64,000 nucleotides of DNA from Cylindrodendrum hubeiense (GCA_014621425.1 JAANBB010000060.1:1-64000); one strand, 5' to 3'; shown: positions 34,425-47,370, numbered from the stretch's first letter. Program-made: numbers and translations. The notes: generated from the letters alone by a model not told the origin.

Positions 34425-35728
34425 ATTGAACCGTTGATCGGATGATCTCGGGTGTTTGATGACGAGGATGACGCTAGGAGACATTATGTTACTTTGGCCC
34501 AAAATTCCCGCATGCCGCCGCCTCTGGTCTTACGCTGGCACCCTTTGACTCGGAGTCCTTCGAATAATTAATCTGATCTAAAATATTACGAAAGCCTACC
34601 CTGAAACTCATTCATGATCTTACATTCGACCTTCTGGTCACTTTTCGCTGACTTGACCTACTCTTGGAGAGGGAGCAAAGCCACCCTGACGGAAGCACAG
34701 AAGGAGGGAAGCCATCTGCGACGCAATTACTACCCTGGGTTGCCAAACCAAAGAAATGAATATTATATTTAATCGTTATTCAGTCATATATCTCTATCTA
34801 GTCAATATTACTTATCCTAGGATGCATCTTATTTCCGTTGCCCTAAATTTCAGCGACCTTTGTCAGAACACCACCTAACCGCCACCCTATACAAAAATGA
34901 CATAGACAACGCTGACCAGATGTGCGATTCTTAGGTACACTTGCACGAGCTATGTACTTTGGGGGAATGTTGTTCCACGTGGACATGATGTACTCAAGGC
35001 CCTATAATTTGCAAGATTGATGACTCGGAATACGAGCGTCTTGAAAGTCGACATCAACGAGGGTGAAGAGCACACAACCTAGGTCAATCTCTAATATCGC
35101 ATACGGAGTCATCGACTACGCTAGTCGCGGTGGTATCAACAACAAGTAGCCCCCCGGAAAGCGAATCCGAAAACCCCGTGTTCCACCTGCATCACACGTG
35201 GTTCGACAAGATCCGATGGTACCGGTAAGGCCATAGACTCCCGAAGGGGCCGAGGGAGATTGACCCCAGATCCTTAGGAACCCTGCTTCCACCGCGAAAC
35301 GGCCGTTTGACGTGCCATTTCTATATTACAGCTGTTGTTCTGCTTCTCGTACATCTCCTATATTCCCTGGTGACAGAGCGGGCTGGCGCTGTGCGAGAGC
35401 CTGAAGATGGACGGGGGTTGGAGATGAGACAACCCTGAACCACGTCATCTAGCGACGCAGCTTGGCCAAAACATGTAGATTGTCGCAGTTATGGATGCCC
35501 ATTAAATCCTGTGCTATGAATACATTTAAACTATGGCACGAGCGAGCCAGCAAGAGTGTTTGGTGGACCGCCTGCCGGTAATACGTCACTACAAGCATGC
35601 ACAGCCGTACTCGAACTTACGCGTACCTCTAAACAGCAATCATGAAGATTATTCTCTAGTTAAATCATTAACTTTGGCTAAGATGTTTATCACGCTGCCA
35701 AGTTCTACAGACGTCCCATGATCATTAC
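34425..35728. other. Intergenic region
   Basis: 1.3 kb between the tRNA and the sulfotransferase-like gene. Partly AT-rich (34560-34620, 34745-34830) with only small frames. Nothing else supported. Confidence 0.5.
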
Positions 35729-36506
35729 CTAACTCGCGCTATGCTCGCTTGCCTTCAGCTCTTCCTGGGCCTTCCTCTTATACTCGGCCCAGTCATCGCT
35801 CCTTGGGTACGGAACACCCTCCGGGACCGGGACCGGGACGCCAAGCAACTCGCATAGAGGTCCCCACCCTTGGCCGGGTTGGTACTCGAGAAACCTCCGG
35901 CCGACGGCCAATTCTCTGACGTCTGCATTGTGCTTCTGGTAAAGTGCGCGGCCGTTTTTGTCAAAGTCGTCATCCCAGCATACTTGGTGGTAGCGGCTTG
36001 CAAGGGCGGCGACCGGGGAGTCGGTCGCCGATCGCCGAGCATGGGCATGGATGAGGGTGAGGGCCATGCTCTCGTGCCACGCGTCCTCGGAACCTCGCAC
36101 GGATAAGATGACGGCGGCCTCTGGGTAGGCGTTGAGCAGCTCGGCAGGGAAGATGGCTGCCGGGTAGTCTGCCACGCCTTGGAATCCGTTGAGAATCTGG
36201 TCAAACTGAGACCGCGTCCACGGGGCGGCGCCGGGCTCGGCCTTTGCATCGAGGGCAGCCATCCAGAGGCCGGCATGGCCATTCTTGCCGACCTCGCGCA
36301 TGTGGTAAACCGGCGAGATGCCCAGCAGCTCCAGGGCGTCGGCGAGTGCTGGTAGACGGGGTTAGTGGTGAATGGGCGTGGGGTTTAGCACGAGATTTGA
36401 AGGCCCATCTGAAGGCCCATTACGGGGCGGCGCTGCGTCATGGGGAGAGTGAAAGCTGCTCACACTGGGTGCCCGTGCGGGGCAGTCCAAGGATGAGGAC
36501 CTGCAT
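35729..36506 (-). CDS. P-loop sulfotransferase-family protein
   Basis: Two exons (36506-36464 and 36348-35729) separated by a 115-nt intron give 220 aa. Exon 1 is only 14 codons and carries MQVLILGLPRTGTQ; the splice completes the P-loop as GLPRTGTQS, the 5'-phosphosulfate-binding site. Later words (LGISPVYHMREV, YPEAAVILSVRGSEDAWHES) match the fungal Sulfotransfer_4-type family, which is widespread and largely uncharacterised. A sulfotransferase activity using PAPS is a family-level expectation, not shown. No signal peptide. The gene is divergent from an arylsulfotransferase-family gene across 2.1 kb. Confidence 0.88.
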
Positions 36507-38641
36507 TGCCCTGAGAGGGATGAGGGCTGGCTTGGCTGGCTGGCTGGGGTTTGACTGGAAATAAAGTGATGACGGTAGATTCACAAGGACGCGGCTGTGC
36601 GGATGGATGCAGGTTGGGGATTGCTTGTGAGACGTGTCGGAAAGCCGGGACGTCGGGAGTTATACCTCGCCGATGCCGATGATGGACATGCTGGGCATGC
36701 TGGACATGCTGGACGCCCAAGAAGGAAGCTCTCTCACGCGGTTTGATAGAGGATGGGCAGGGTGGTGGTGCGCATGCTCGCCAAGAGCGTCATGGTTGCG
36801 AAACTGAGGTGAAATGAGGTATTTTGATATGGGCCTCGTCGCCCCATTGCCCCGTTGCCCCCATTGTCCCCATTGCCCGCGGCTGGCTCCGGGGCGGTTG
36901 TGGTGTCCTTCTGTAATCAATCAGTCAATCGAGGATGTGGATACCGAGCCTGGGGAGTCCATCACACGCCGACGCTGCACCGACCGCCCGTGGTCGCGGG
37001 TGTCGAGCTATCAATCCGAGGTGCGAGATGCGAGGTGCGAGGCGTGCAAGGGTCTGTCGACTCACGATAAACGCGTATCCAGGGCCCGATTGACTCGTAG
37101 CTTGGCCCCATCCGCCTCCATCCACCTCCACCCCGTCCCGTTAAAATCTCCCGTTGACATGTCCCGTCGAACTGGGTTTGGTGGACCGAAAACTCGACCA
37201 ACAAACCCGTAAAATACCCGTACAGTACGTGGATTGACGATTGCGCGTCGCGGCGCGCGGAAGCACCTGAAGAAAGTGGGCACAGTCCCGCACAGCGCGT
37301 CGCCTCCACTCCCAGGGCAGACTCAGATCGTGATACATACATGTGGGATGGGATGGGCATGGCAGATGAACCAGCGATAACTAAGCGGCCCCCCTCGCGC
37401 CGCTACCTTCAGAATCATGGTGTCAGCGGTGGGCCATCCGTCGTCTTGTCAGCGGCTTCGTTTCCCGTTTCCCAAGAGAAAGCAGGCAATGGTCTCGTGG
37501 GCTCACAGAGGGTCCATGTTCCCCGAGTCGAAGCCATGCCCCTTTAGCCTCGCAGGACCCAGAGGATGGCGTACCTTGGCACCGGGCCCCTCCACCCTCC
37601 ATCCCCATTAGGCCCATCCGCCCTTGACTTCCCTGTCTTCATTACGTCCCCTGTCTGCGGGTGGGACCTGTGGTGCGTTTTGGGGTGCGCGGCTCATGTC
37701 ACTGCGACTCGGGCGTTGGATGCTGGCGTCACCACACTCCCCGAGGCAGGGATCGCCGTTCCTGTGGCTCGAGGATTGGCCGTCAACCGCGTACAGAGGA
37801 GCAATTCAGGAACCAGCATTCTACCAAACCTCCTGGTAGCTCATTCTGCCACAAATCACAACCGAGAGCCGGCCTCGATCCCCATAATTCGTCGCGAACC
37901 CATCCGTCAACGAGTGGGGGGGCGTACGTACCGTGTACCAAGCTTCTTCTTTATCCGTTCTTCACGCCGCACGTCGCCCAACGGGGAGGCATCCTGGGTT
38001 CATGATGGATCCTCCATCATCACACGCTTGGCTGGTCGGATATGTGGTCGGGTGTGTGGACCTCCGTCCTCCGATCAAGACGAATCTCCAAGTGTGTCGA
38101 GTGTGGGTGCTCGAATCAAGCGTCGTCGACGGGGTGTACTCGTCGACGGGGTGTACTCGTCGACGGGGGTTTGATAAAGCCGTCGTCTGCTCCGAGTTGT
38201 CTCCTCCGCGTAGTCTTCTCCACGTCGCCCTTATTTTCCCTTGTCATTGTCCATGTCCAACGTGGGGCCTTGTCTGATCCGGGATACCTATACCCATTTT
38301 GACTCCGCCAACAAGTGGAACATATCCGACGGCAAGACAAAGGTTGCAGACTAACCTTGTTTCCTGTACTGTCTCGGTTCATCTCCCCGTCCATCTCCTC
38401 CTCTACCGGCCGAGGGTCCCAACACGCCACGCCACCCCTCCCCATCCCCTCTTACAGTCTTATTCTCCTCACTCTTGTTTTCGACACCCTTTCATCCGAC
38501 CCCCTTCACGAGAAGTCAAACAAGAAACGTCGACCTTTACGCCGGACCACGACAGTTACATAGCCGTTTCGAACACCCGAATCGCGCCCCGGTCCTCGAG
38601 TCCCGATCCCGCGATCCCGTTTAGGTCCTCCGTCCAATCCC
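36507..38641. other. Long divergent intergenic region
   Basis: 2.1 kb between two divergent genes. Many overlapping open frames on both strands reflect GC-rich composition; none has a domain. It contains a 9-bp repeat (GACATGCTG variants, about 36680-36712), C-rich words near 36840-36885 and a 17-bp tandem repeat at 38124. The last 300 bp is pyrimidine-rich and probably leader. Confidence 0.5.
38124..38168. repeat. 17-bp tandem repeat
   Basis: The unit CGTCGACGGGGTGTACT occurs twice in full and a third time as CGTCGACGGGG. Each unit holds a palindromic GTCGAC core, so a role as a protein-binding site in the upstream region of the arylsulfotransferase-family gene is possible but unproven. Confidence 0.75.
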
Positions 38642-40521
38642 ATGCAGACCTGCACAGTGCCACTGAAGATGCAGTGCCGACTGCAGCTGGTACTGGCTCT
38701 CTTCTTACACAGCCTTGTATTCCTCCCGTCAGCGTCAGCGTCGGATCTCATAGCCCGCAGCAGCAGCAAGATTTCCACATCATGGTATGATTGGGGCTAT
38801 TACGGCTCGTTCCCGCACAGAGACTACAAATCATTTGGCGCGCAGTCGCCTTCGCCATTGCTGGTCCGTACCGATGAGCGATGCGACGATGGCTACGTTT
38901 TTGTCGAGCCCCGAGGCGTCTATGTCGAAACCCCTGGCCCAGTGATGCTCGACAACGCCGGCGAACTGGTGTGGATGCAGACGCTCTGGGGACAGGCCAT
39001 GGATGTCAAAGTACAGAGCTACAAGGGAAAGGACTACATCACCTTTTGGCACGGCACCGACAATGGCACTTTTGGCGAAGGTTATTATCTCATGGTAAGT
39101 GGTTGCGATCTTCCCCTGGCTTACACCCGCTTTTTTTCCTCCGAAAGGAGAGGGGAACGGAGCACAAACAGCACGACAGCCATGTAAGACGTCAAACTAA
39201 CAATTTTGGGCAGCTTGATGAGTCGTACGAAGTGTTCAAAAAGGTCACGCCCGTTGGCCCCTACACCGGCGATCTCCACGAGTTTCGCATCACCGACGAC
39301 AATACCGCCCTCATGACCATCTACTTTAGGACAAAGGTCGACATGTCGGCGTATGGTTTCGAGCAAGGCTGGATCTTCGACAGCATCTTCCAGGAGATCA
39401 ACCTGGAAACGGGCGAGCTCATTTTCGAGTGGCGCGCATCCGATCACTTTGCCGTCAGCGAAACCCTGGCCCCTCTTGGCAAGACCGGGAGGAAGTTGAG
39501 CAACGCCTTTGACTTCTTCCACATCAACAGCATTGACAAGGATGCCAATGGCGACTACCTCATCTCGTCACGGTACATGTGCGCTGTTGCCACCGTCAGC
39601 AAAGACGACGGTCGCGTGCTTTGGCAGCTTGGCGGCAAGCGCAACTCGTTCGAGGACATTACAGGAGGCGCCGCGACCAACTTTTCCTGGAACCACCACG
39701 CCGCCTGGGTCGACAACACAACTCTGACCGTCTTCGATAACGGGTCCAATGGCGTTCAGAAGACGGCCAAGTTCAGCCGCGGTCTTCTAATCACCCTCGA
39801 CATGGAGAAAATGACAGCAGCGCTCGTCCAGGACTATGTCTCGCCCTACAAGGTCCTCGCCGGCTCCCAAGGCTCCGTCCAGGTCCTCCCCAACAGCAAC
39901 GTACTCGTCGGCTGGGGCCACGTCCCGGCGTGGACCGAGTTCACCCACGACGGCGAGGTCCTTTGCGAAACCCACATCGGCCCCATCAATCTCGACTTGT
40001 TCGGCTGGGTCAAGAACTATCGCACCTTCAAGTACGCTTGGGTTGGCCGCCCGAAGACCCTCCCCGACGTTGCCGTGAAGCCCAAGCAGAGTGCCCTGTA
40101 CGTCAGCTGGAACGGCGCGACTGAGGTTGCCAAGTGGAAGCTTCAGAGCGGATCTGAGCCAGCCAGTGACTTCGTCGACCACCGCACCTACGGCAAGACG
40201 ACATTTGAGACGGAGATGCATATCCCGGAGGAGGCTTCCCCCCTCATCCGGGTGGTAGCATTGGACAAGAACGACGAAGTCCTTGCCATGTCTAAACCCG
40301 TCCCCAAAGACGAAGAGAACGTCGTGGAACTACTTGAGGCGCCCTCAAGGGGCATCTGGATGGAGCCCTTTGATATTTTCCTACTCGCCCTGTTCGGAGT
40401 CATGATTGGCTTCTTAATTGTCTATTACTTCCGGTTCACCCTGCGACGGGGCATCAACCGGATTTTGCGCCGGGGCGCATCATTCAACTACCAGTCGGTA
40501 CCATCTCATTCAGTCGTGTAA
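38642..40521 (+). CDS. Arylsulfotransferase-family membrane-anchored protein
   Basis: Two exons (38642-39094, 39214-40521) give 586 aa. An N-terminal hydrophobic segment (LVLALFLHSLVFLPSASAS) is a signal peptide. The body has a beta-propeller-like series: GYVFVEPRG, GPVMLDNAGELVWMQ, GWIFDSIFQEINLETGELIFEW, DFFHINSIDKDANGDYLISSR, WQLGGKRNSF, NFSWNHHAAW. These are hallmarks of fungal arylsulfotransferase (ASST, PF14269-type) proteins; the His of FFHINS corresponds to the catalytic region of bacterial enzymes. A C-terminal span (IFLLALFGVMIGFLIVYYF) followed by Arg-rich residues anchors the extracytoplasmic domain. Bacterial ASST moves sulfate between phenols; activity of fungal members is not established. 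An in-frame ATG at 38669 is an alternative start. Confidence 0.9.
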
Positions 40522-41731
40522 TTTTCTTAAACTCAACGGCGTTCAATATTTCGTGGGCGTCATTTATGTACACAGCCCTAGGAAAGGGCATGCATGGGGG
40601 AAAAGGCGCCTGGGATATTCACAAAGCGGGCGCATATACTTTACAGTCGCTCACGGATCGATACAATACGACATAACTCGTAAATAGTGTAAATAACCAC
40701 ACATATGACCAATAAGACGAATTTAATCGATGAAAGGATTACTCATGAATAGTGCTTGAATGGGAGTTTGAGTAACCAAATAAAATGACAAACGCCAACC
40801 CACTCAGATGTATTGAAAGTGGCAGGGTCATCATATCGAGAGTTCATCTTCCTTACCCTAGTATCGTGGAGGTTTTCTAGGCAGGCGGTAATTTTCAATA
40901 TGCGACTAAAAAGCCAAGAACGAGGATATACCTCGATGTAGCCCTTACTAAGTTATGTGTTTATCTACGTCGCATCATTTCAAATACTAGCAGCAGGTCG
41001 TCATTCTCAAGAGGCCCATTGAAATCTGTATCGATGTCTTCCTAGGCTCGTGCTTCCCGGCTAGCTATTCGTGACTGAGTAGATGTTACGAAGTATTGGT
41101 CAAGCTATACCCTCACCTGTTCCGCAACGAGTTGTAAATACATATTGGGATACTAAATACAAATATAATAATTGTAACTCTGGCATTCATTGATAAGGAT
41201 CGGAGAAGGTTAATTTTATTTTTAATTAAATAAATCAATGTCAATAAACTCAGAGATGAAACTTTTCCATTTCCAGCGTTGAGCTTCTGCAATTCTAAGC
41301 TGAGCCGCCGCCGAGTGATGGATAAGGCTCCCCAGGACTCGGGCTGGCTTCTCAAATCCGAAAGTATCAAGGATCGGACTTGCAATAATATCTCAAAGCT
41401 ATTGAAGAATTTCAAAACAGGTTAGATTATCTTCTCTTACCATGATGTCTACTGCTTTGAGTTTAGATAAACACAAGGACCAGATGCTAACCTGTTTAAT
41501 GAGAATCGCTATACTATGCCTCCCATCGAGGCACTAAGAGACATTGTTGCTGATGTGACACAATGCCGATCTCACCGGATTTCAGAGGAGCGGCCAAACT
41601 TACTTCCAGCCTTCTCTGGTCTTAGTAAATCAATTCCGATATACTTCTCGCTTGTGCGTCCTTGTAACTAACTTTTTGAAGTCCAACATCTTGAAGCATC
41701 ACTTAGATGGTTCCCTGATTCAAATCTCAAT
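40522..41731. other. Intergenic region with an orphan open stretch
   Basis: Mostly AT-rich 3' flank of two convergent genes. A plus-strand stretch of 59 codons ending at 41671 (from 41492, with words RYTMPPIEALRDIVADV and PNLLPAFSGLS) looks protein-like but has no start and no clear exon partner. It could be a relic exon. Nothing else supported. Confidence 0.4.
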
Positions 41732-44700
41732 CTAAGCCGCACCACCGCGACCACCCACTGCCCACTGTGCCTGAGCCTGCGCAATATCGGCCGCAATAGG
41801 CGGCAGCTCGCGTCCTCGGCCCGTCGGCCACGGCATAAACTTGGTCTCGGCCAGGAAACGCAGATACCTTCCAATGTCCTCGCGGGTAATACCCTCACCC
41901 GTACTATTATCAACGCCAGTCCAGCGGTCAGCATCGGCCTTAAGTACGGCCACAGCGTTCCTATCATCCAGCTCAGGGGCGCGCGTCGTCGAGGGCAGGT
42001 TCGACGTTGCCATATGGAACAGTGGCATAAGTGCGCTCTGCTCTTGATCCTTCTCTATAGAACCGGCCGATACGAACTCCTCGAGCTGCGTCTTCCACAC
42101 CTCGTAGTCGACCTCGGGGACATCGTAGCCATAGTAACTTAATGCTGAGAGGAATTCGTTCATGCGAAGTCTCGGGTGTGCGGTGACGTGGACGACATTG
42201 ACTCCGGGGAGTGGGTTCAGGGCCGCGGCAATGACAACCCTGGAGACGTGGTCCACAGGGACGGCATTCACGGAGTTGACGATGAATGGTCTGGCGCCCA
42301 ACTGGACACAGCCCTTACAGAACCTGATCAGGAAATCATCGGTATTCGAAACGCCGCCGTTGCGGCTACCGAGAATGTATCCGGGACGGATAACAGCGCC
42401 CCGGAGTCCGCGCTTGCCAGCTTCCCGAACGAGCTGCTCAGATACCTTTAAATAGTTAGTTTAATGGGTCCTCTCTGTAAATAAGTCGACATACCCATTT
42501 GGTTTGGCCATAACCAGTGCCAAGGCCAACCCGACTGCCCTCCATATCATCGGCCTCGAGCACTGCTCCGCGACCAGTCGCGGTTTTCTCATCAGAGAGG
42601 TTGACGTAATGGTCAGTGTCCAGAGTGGAAGTTGACGACACGAAACAGAATAGCTTAGGCTTTCCCTCGTTGCAGAGCTTCAGTCCGTCAATAGTGGACA
42701 GGACGTTGCTACGCATCATCTGCTCATAGCGAGCAATCCAATGAACATATGCGCCATTGTAGACCAAAATATCTGCCGTCTCAGCGACGTGCTTCCAGCT
42801 GGCATCATCAAGACCAAGACGAGGCTTGTCCAGGTCACCAAGGACACATGAAATCCTGTCAGCCCATGAGTCCTGCCACAAACCATATCCTTTGAGTGAC
42901 CTCGTGAGGCGATCCTTGGCGAAATCAAGGTCCTTGGCTCCACGGATGTGCGCGATGAGCTTGGTGTTCTCTCTGTCTAGGATGTCCTTGACTAGGTAGG
43001 CGCCCAAGAAACCCGTGGCACCAGTGAGGAAGAATGTGACACCGCTTGATGGGCTCAGGGAATCCGGATCCGCGCTCTGGTACTTGGCGTCTAGTGTTTT
43101 AACCAGCTTGTCAAATGACTCGGCGTAGGCATTTTCGGCGGCCTTGTCGACTGTGACAGCCTGACCACTGCGCAGACGGTCCACCTGAGCACTCAGACCC
43201 CCGAGAGTTGGGTTGGAGTAGAGAACACCGATGGTGATGTCGGCGCCCAAATTTTTGCGGGTGTTGAGGAGGAGCTGCTGGGCCAGCAGACTGTGCCCAC
43301 CGCAGTCGAAGAAGTTTGACTCGGACCTAGGCTTGGTTAGCTTTTTAATCTCCAAAGCATTGATTGCTTTATCACATACTTGACAGTCTTGGCGTTAAGG
43401 CCCGGGATTAGAGTCGACCACTGAGAAGCAATGGTCCTTTCTGTCTCAGACAAGGCCTCCCAGCTCTTCAGGTCCTCTTCTGAGGCGTCCTCCACCATTA
43501 GGGCAGCATCGGGGAAGGGTAAGTTCGCGGAGTCGACCTTGCCGTTCGGGTTAAGAGGGAGCTTCTGTAGCATGATATAGATGGAGGGCACCGAGTGAGC
43601 CGGCAGGCGGGTCTTGAGGTGGTCTCGTACCACGGCCTGCATGGGACGGAACCTCTTGAGGTAGACGACGGTGGATCCCATCTCAACACCCTCATCCTGG
43701 ATATCCTCCTGATTCTGGGCCTCCAGCCAACGCTTCCACTCGGCGATCTCGGGAACAACGTAGCTAACAAGCGTTGGCTCTTCATTGCGATCACGCCTCA
43801 CAAGAGTCTTGCAGTCTCGGATCAAGGGGCTGCCGCTCAGGTTGGCATCGATTTCGTTGAGTTCGATCCGGAAACCACGGATCTTGACCTGAGAGTCGAT
43901 GCGGCCAGACACACGCACGGCTCCCGAGGGGAGATACTGGCCAAGATCACCAGTTCTGTATAGCCGATCGTGCACTCCATTAAAATAGCGGCGCCACGGC
44001 TCGCCCTTGTCGTTGGCCTTATCGGCTTCTACCCACTTGGCGTTATCGACGAACCAGTTGTCGATGAACTTCTCCTTGTTCTTCTCGGCATCGCCGAGGT
44101 AACCTTCGGCCAAGCCAGCAGCTCTGATATACAGCTCGCCGACCTCGCCAATGCCGCACATCTTGGTGCGATCCTTTTGAGAAACAACGAGGACTTGGAC
44201 GTCCTGCATTCCCCAACCCGCAGGAATAGTGTCACCGAGCGAGTCGAGGGCTGTCGGGTCTTCCGCGGCGGAAGGAACTTCGAAGTAAGACACTGCTCGA
44301 CCTAGGACTCATTGTTAGAAATCACCCGTCTCACTTAATTGATGATTATGTACTTACTTGTCTCGGTGGTGCCGTACATGTTCACTATGGAGCATGAAGC
44401 CCCCAATTGGCGAAGTGACTTGCAGTCGCGGGTGGTGAGAACGTCGCCGACGAAGAAGACGTGTCGCAGAGAGGGGAACTTGGCGGTTGCACCACCGACA
44501 AGAATCTGTCCCATGGCAGGAGTGAGGTGAGTTACGGACGGTGACCATGCATTCATCCATTCGCTTAACTTCTCGTGCTGGATGTCTTCCTTGGCCGGGA
44601 TGAGCAGCTGAGCACCGAGGAACAGGGGCGTCATGATGTCTAGCCTTGGGGTTAGCCTATGCAGTAAGATAGCTATGATAATAAAGCTCACCGCGCTGTA

Positions 44701-45699
44701 TTGGATCGTGCGCGATACCACTAAGACAGGCAAAGACGCTCTCGGATGAGAGGTTGAAACGCTTCGCCATCCAGGGGAAGTACCTTGCCAGACTGTAATG
44801 ACGTCCCAGCACGCCCTTCGGCTTTCCTTCAGATCCCGAGGTGAAACTGAGGGTAGGATTGGAGTCTGGGCCGACAAGGACGTCGGGAGGTGATGAGGCC
44901 TTGTCGCGTATGCTGGCAAAGATATCTGTGCCTTCAATCTCGCCACCGGAAAGCAGTCCGGCGTCACTAAGACGGAGATCCGGGATCTGGGTCTTGAGCG
45001 ATAGTTCTTCATCGATGTACTTCTGTACCAAGGGAGCAAGGTGACTAAGTGTGGCTTATTAGTAAATGAAGGGTCATAACGGAGTTTAATATCTCGCCGA
45101 GGAGAGCCTCCAGCACAACAACACTTACCCATTCTCGTCAATGGCCTTGCCGATGGAAATCAGGGCCTTGGGCTGGGACACTTCGAGATAGACTACTCCA
45201 GTCAGTGAAACTGCTTGCGCGAAAGAGCAGAGTAGAGTACGAACTCTGCTGCCTCTGTGGCGGGTAAAGAGGGTCAAGGACTGTTACTGTAGCTCCAGAA
45301 GCCTGACAATATTGGTTAGTTGTGCATAACATCGAGGGATGTAGCAAGCCGCACCAGAGTTCCCATGAAGGCACAGACCAGCTCGACCGAGCGGTGAGCA
45401 AAGATCATGACAACATCTCCATTGGTGATGCCAGCCTCGTGCAGGTGGTTGGCAATGGTGCTGACTGCCTCGTCGATCTGGCGGTACGTGAAAGTTCGGG
45501 TTGGCGACCTTGTGCAAACGTCAGCAGCTTGACCGGGCGTCGTACGGTCGATACGGGGCGCGTCTTACGAAGAACTCTTGGTCTCGGTCACACAAGGTCT
45601 GTCGGGATGGGCCAGGGCGTTCTTGTGGAATATCTCGTGGATTGCGCCGACATAGCCACTCCAGTCAAGGTCGACCGTGGGATCGGGAAGCTCGACCAT
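41732..45699 (-). CDS. lys2: L-2-aminoadipate reductase (lysine biosynthesis)
   Basis: Nine exons: 45699-45569, 45508-45355, 45302-45245, 45192-45129, 45044-44692, 44639-44358, 44301-43380, 43326-42495, 42445-41732. All eight junctions keep phase and give 1,169 aa, the usual fungal Lys2 size. Order: adenylation domain from [20 protein letters not shown] through [13 protein letters not shown] and MYGTTET; carrier domain with [10 protein letters not shown] (Ser667 takes phosphopantetheine, added by a Lys5-type transferase); C-terminal reductase with [14 protein letters not shown] and [11 protein letters not shown]. Lys2 adenylates alpha-aminoadipate, loads it on the carrier and reduces it with NADPH to the semialdehyde in the cytosol. 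The A-T-R layout could suggest an NRPS-like secondary-metabolism gene, but the N-terminal and reductase words are those of Lys2. Whether the genome has another copy is not visible. Confidence 0.93.
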
Positions 45700-46647
45700 G
45701 GCGGCGGTTGTGAGGGCAACGATGTCGATGTCAGATGCCAATGGCAATGTGAAAGAGGTAAGAAACGGGAACGTCAACGTCAACCGGTGCCAGATCGAGT
45801 AAGGCTCCTATGTCGGAAACGTCCAAGTTGAGCTGTCAAGGAGTGAGTCACAAATCGAGGAAAGCTTTTTGGCTCGGATGCGTGAAACAATTAATCCCCG
45901 CCACAGACTCCGACTTTCGGGAGGGGCAATTGAGGGGCAATTAATTGGAACGCGCTCAAGGGTTGTGCGGCCCCGCAAAATTCTCCTGTCCTATTGGAGC
46001 ACACAAATCACAGAAGGCAACTGGGTCGTTTTCGTTTGGCCGGGCTACTTTGTAAGGGTAGCTAAGGTACTACGTGCGTAAGTTAGTACTACCGGCGGGA
46101 GGTGCACTGAGTACCCCTCCTTTACCGAGTCCCCTCCCTCACCGAGCCCCTCCCCCGCGCGTCACCTAGGTGAGCCACATTACTGAGAAGGTCGAGCCAT
46201 TCTTGTTGAATGCGCTGGCTACTGTACCTTGGGTTTAAGGCGACGTGATTCTTGAGACTGTCTTAGTGTTCCACATTTAATTCATAAATTCCGAAACGCA
46301 GTACAGTCCGGCAAGGTACTTCGTCCGAGAGCGTCTTTGCCTGTCTTCGTAGTATTGCGCACGATCTAGTACAGCACGGTGAGCTTTATTATCATGGCCA
46401 TCTTACTGCGTAGGCTAACCCCAAGGCCATATATCATAACGCCCCTGTTACTCGGTGCTTATCTTCTTCAATATTCTTTCTAATCGCGTATTAATTTACC
46501 ATTTTAAAATTAAGGATTAGCATTAATTTGGCTATTGCGGTTTCTCAAGAAACCGAGGGGAATCTTGACAGGGTTACTAATCTGTCGATGGCTGACATCT
46601 CCACCCTATCCTGGTATTTTAACCGTCATTACAATCCCAATCCAGCT
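45700..46647. other. Intergenic, lys2 promoter side
   Basis: No gene supported. It contains C-rich repeats near 46110-46160 (variants of CCCCTCC/CACCGAG) and AT-rich DNA from about 46420 to 46520. Small plus-strand frames oppose the PUA/ASCH-like gene and are shadows. Confidence 0.5.
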
Positions 46648-47370
46648 TCAAAACACCCGCTTCACTTTCTCAGTTCTCGTTTGATCCTCTCCCCATCTAT
46701 CCTCCCACAAATTCGGTTTTACATATTGCCAGCCCATTGGCGCACCCCCCATTCCCCACTCGCTTTTCATCTCTTTGAGCGTCACTGGGCGGACCAGCTC
46801 GTAAAGCTCCAGGACAGGGTATCCGTACTTGGATACTTTAAGTCCAGCGTTAAATTCGGCATTTCCTATGCCGACAGGTTCGGCTGGCACCTCGCCAGGG
46901 GTATGACGGACAGAATCTGGGATAACGGCGATATGCCTATAAACAAATCAGTACATGATGAAGAAGGACAGCAGGAGTAAACATTGATGAGATCAAACAT
47001 ACGTAATTGACGACCTGCCGCCACCGCCGCCCGTCTCATACAACCATAGTCGTGCAACACCATCTTGTAGCCGATACTTGCGATACTCATGGTTCTTCTC
47101 TCGACTAACAATGTTGGCCAGGTGGCCGGGCTTTATGGAGAGGAGCACATCGGTTAATACCCGGTCAGGGGTAGTAGATACGGCCGATTTCGATCGGGAC
47201 TTGGGCTTAGCTAGTGCAGGCTTCTTAGATATTCGGTGTGTGTCGCTGGACGCGGAGGTGCTAGATTGGGAGCATTTTTGAACGAAGGAGATATCTAGAG
47301 TGGTTTGTGTCAAAGAGGAAGGCTTAGGCTTAGTCTGCGCAGGACGCAAGGGTGCCATTTTGGGATACAT
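46648..47370 (-). CDS. PUA/ASCH-like domain protein
   Basis: Two exons (47370-47003, 46936-46648) give 218 aa; a second in-frame ATG four codons on is an alternative start. The N-terminal 75 aa are Ser/Thr/Lys-rich and probably disordered. The fold then begins with VLLSIKPGHLANIVSREKNH, continues with YRLQDGVARLWLYET and, across the splice, THIAVIPDSVRHTPGEVP, then GIGNAEFNAGLKVSKYGYPV. This resembles ASCH/PUA-like beta-barrel proteins in which the first strand reads SIKPxH and a later one carries the Glu-Tyr pair. Such domains bind RNA or modified nucleotides. The gene starts 130 bp past the end of the synthetase-like gene on the same strand, so the two may work together. Function not established. 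Confidence 0.75.

Noticed and set aside
36814..38445. Multiple 60-200 codon frames in the divergent spacer
   Set aside because: Frames on both strands overlap without motifs, and several run through the tandem repeats.
41732..45699. NRPS-like A-T-R enzyme as part of a secondary-metabolism cluster with the PKS
   Set aside because: The fully spliced 1,169-aa protein has the length and the N-terminal and reductase words of Lys2 alpha-aminoadipate reductase, and it lies over 30 kb from the PKS.
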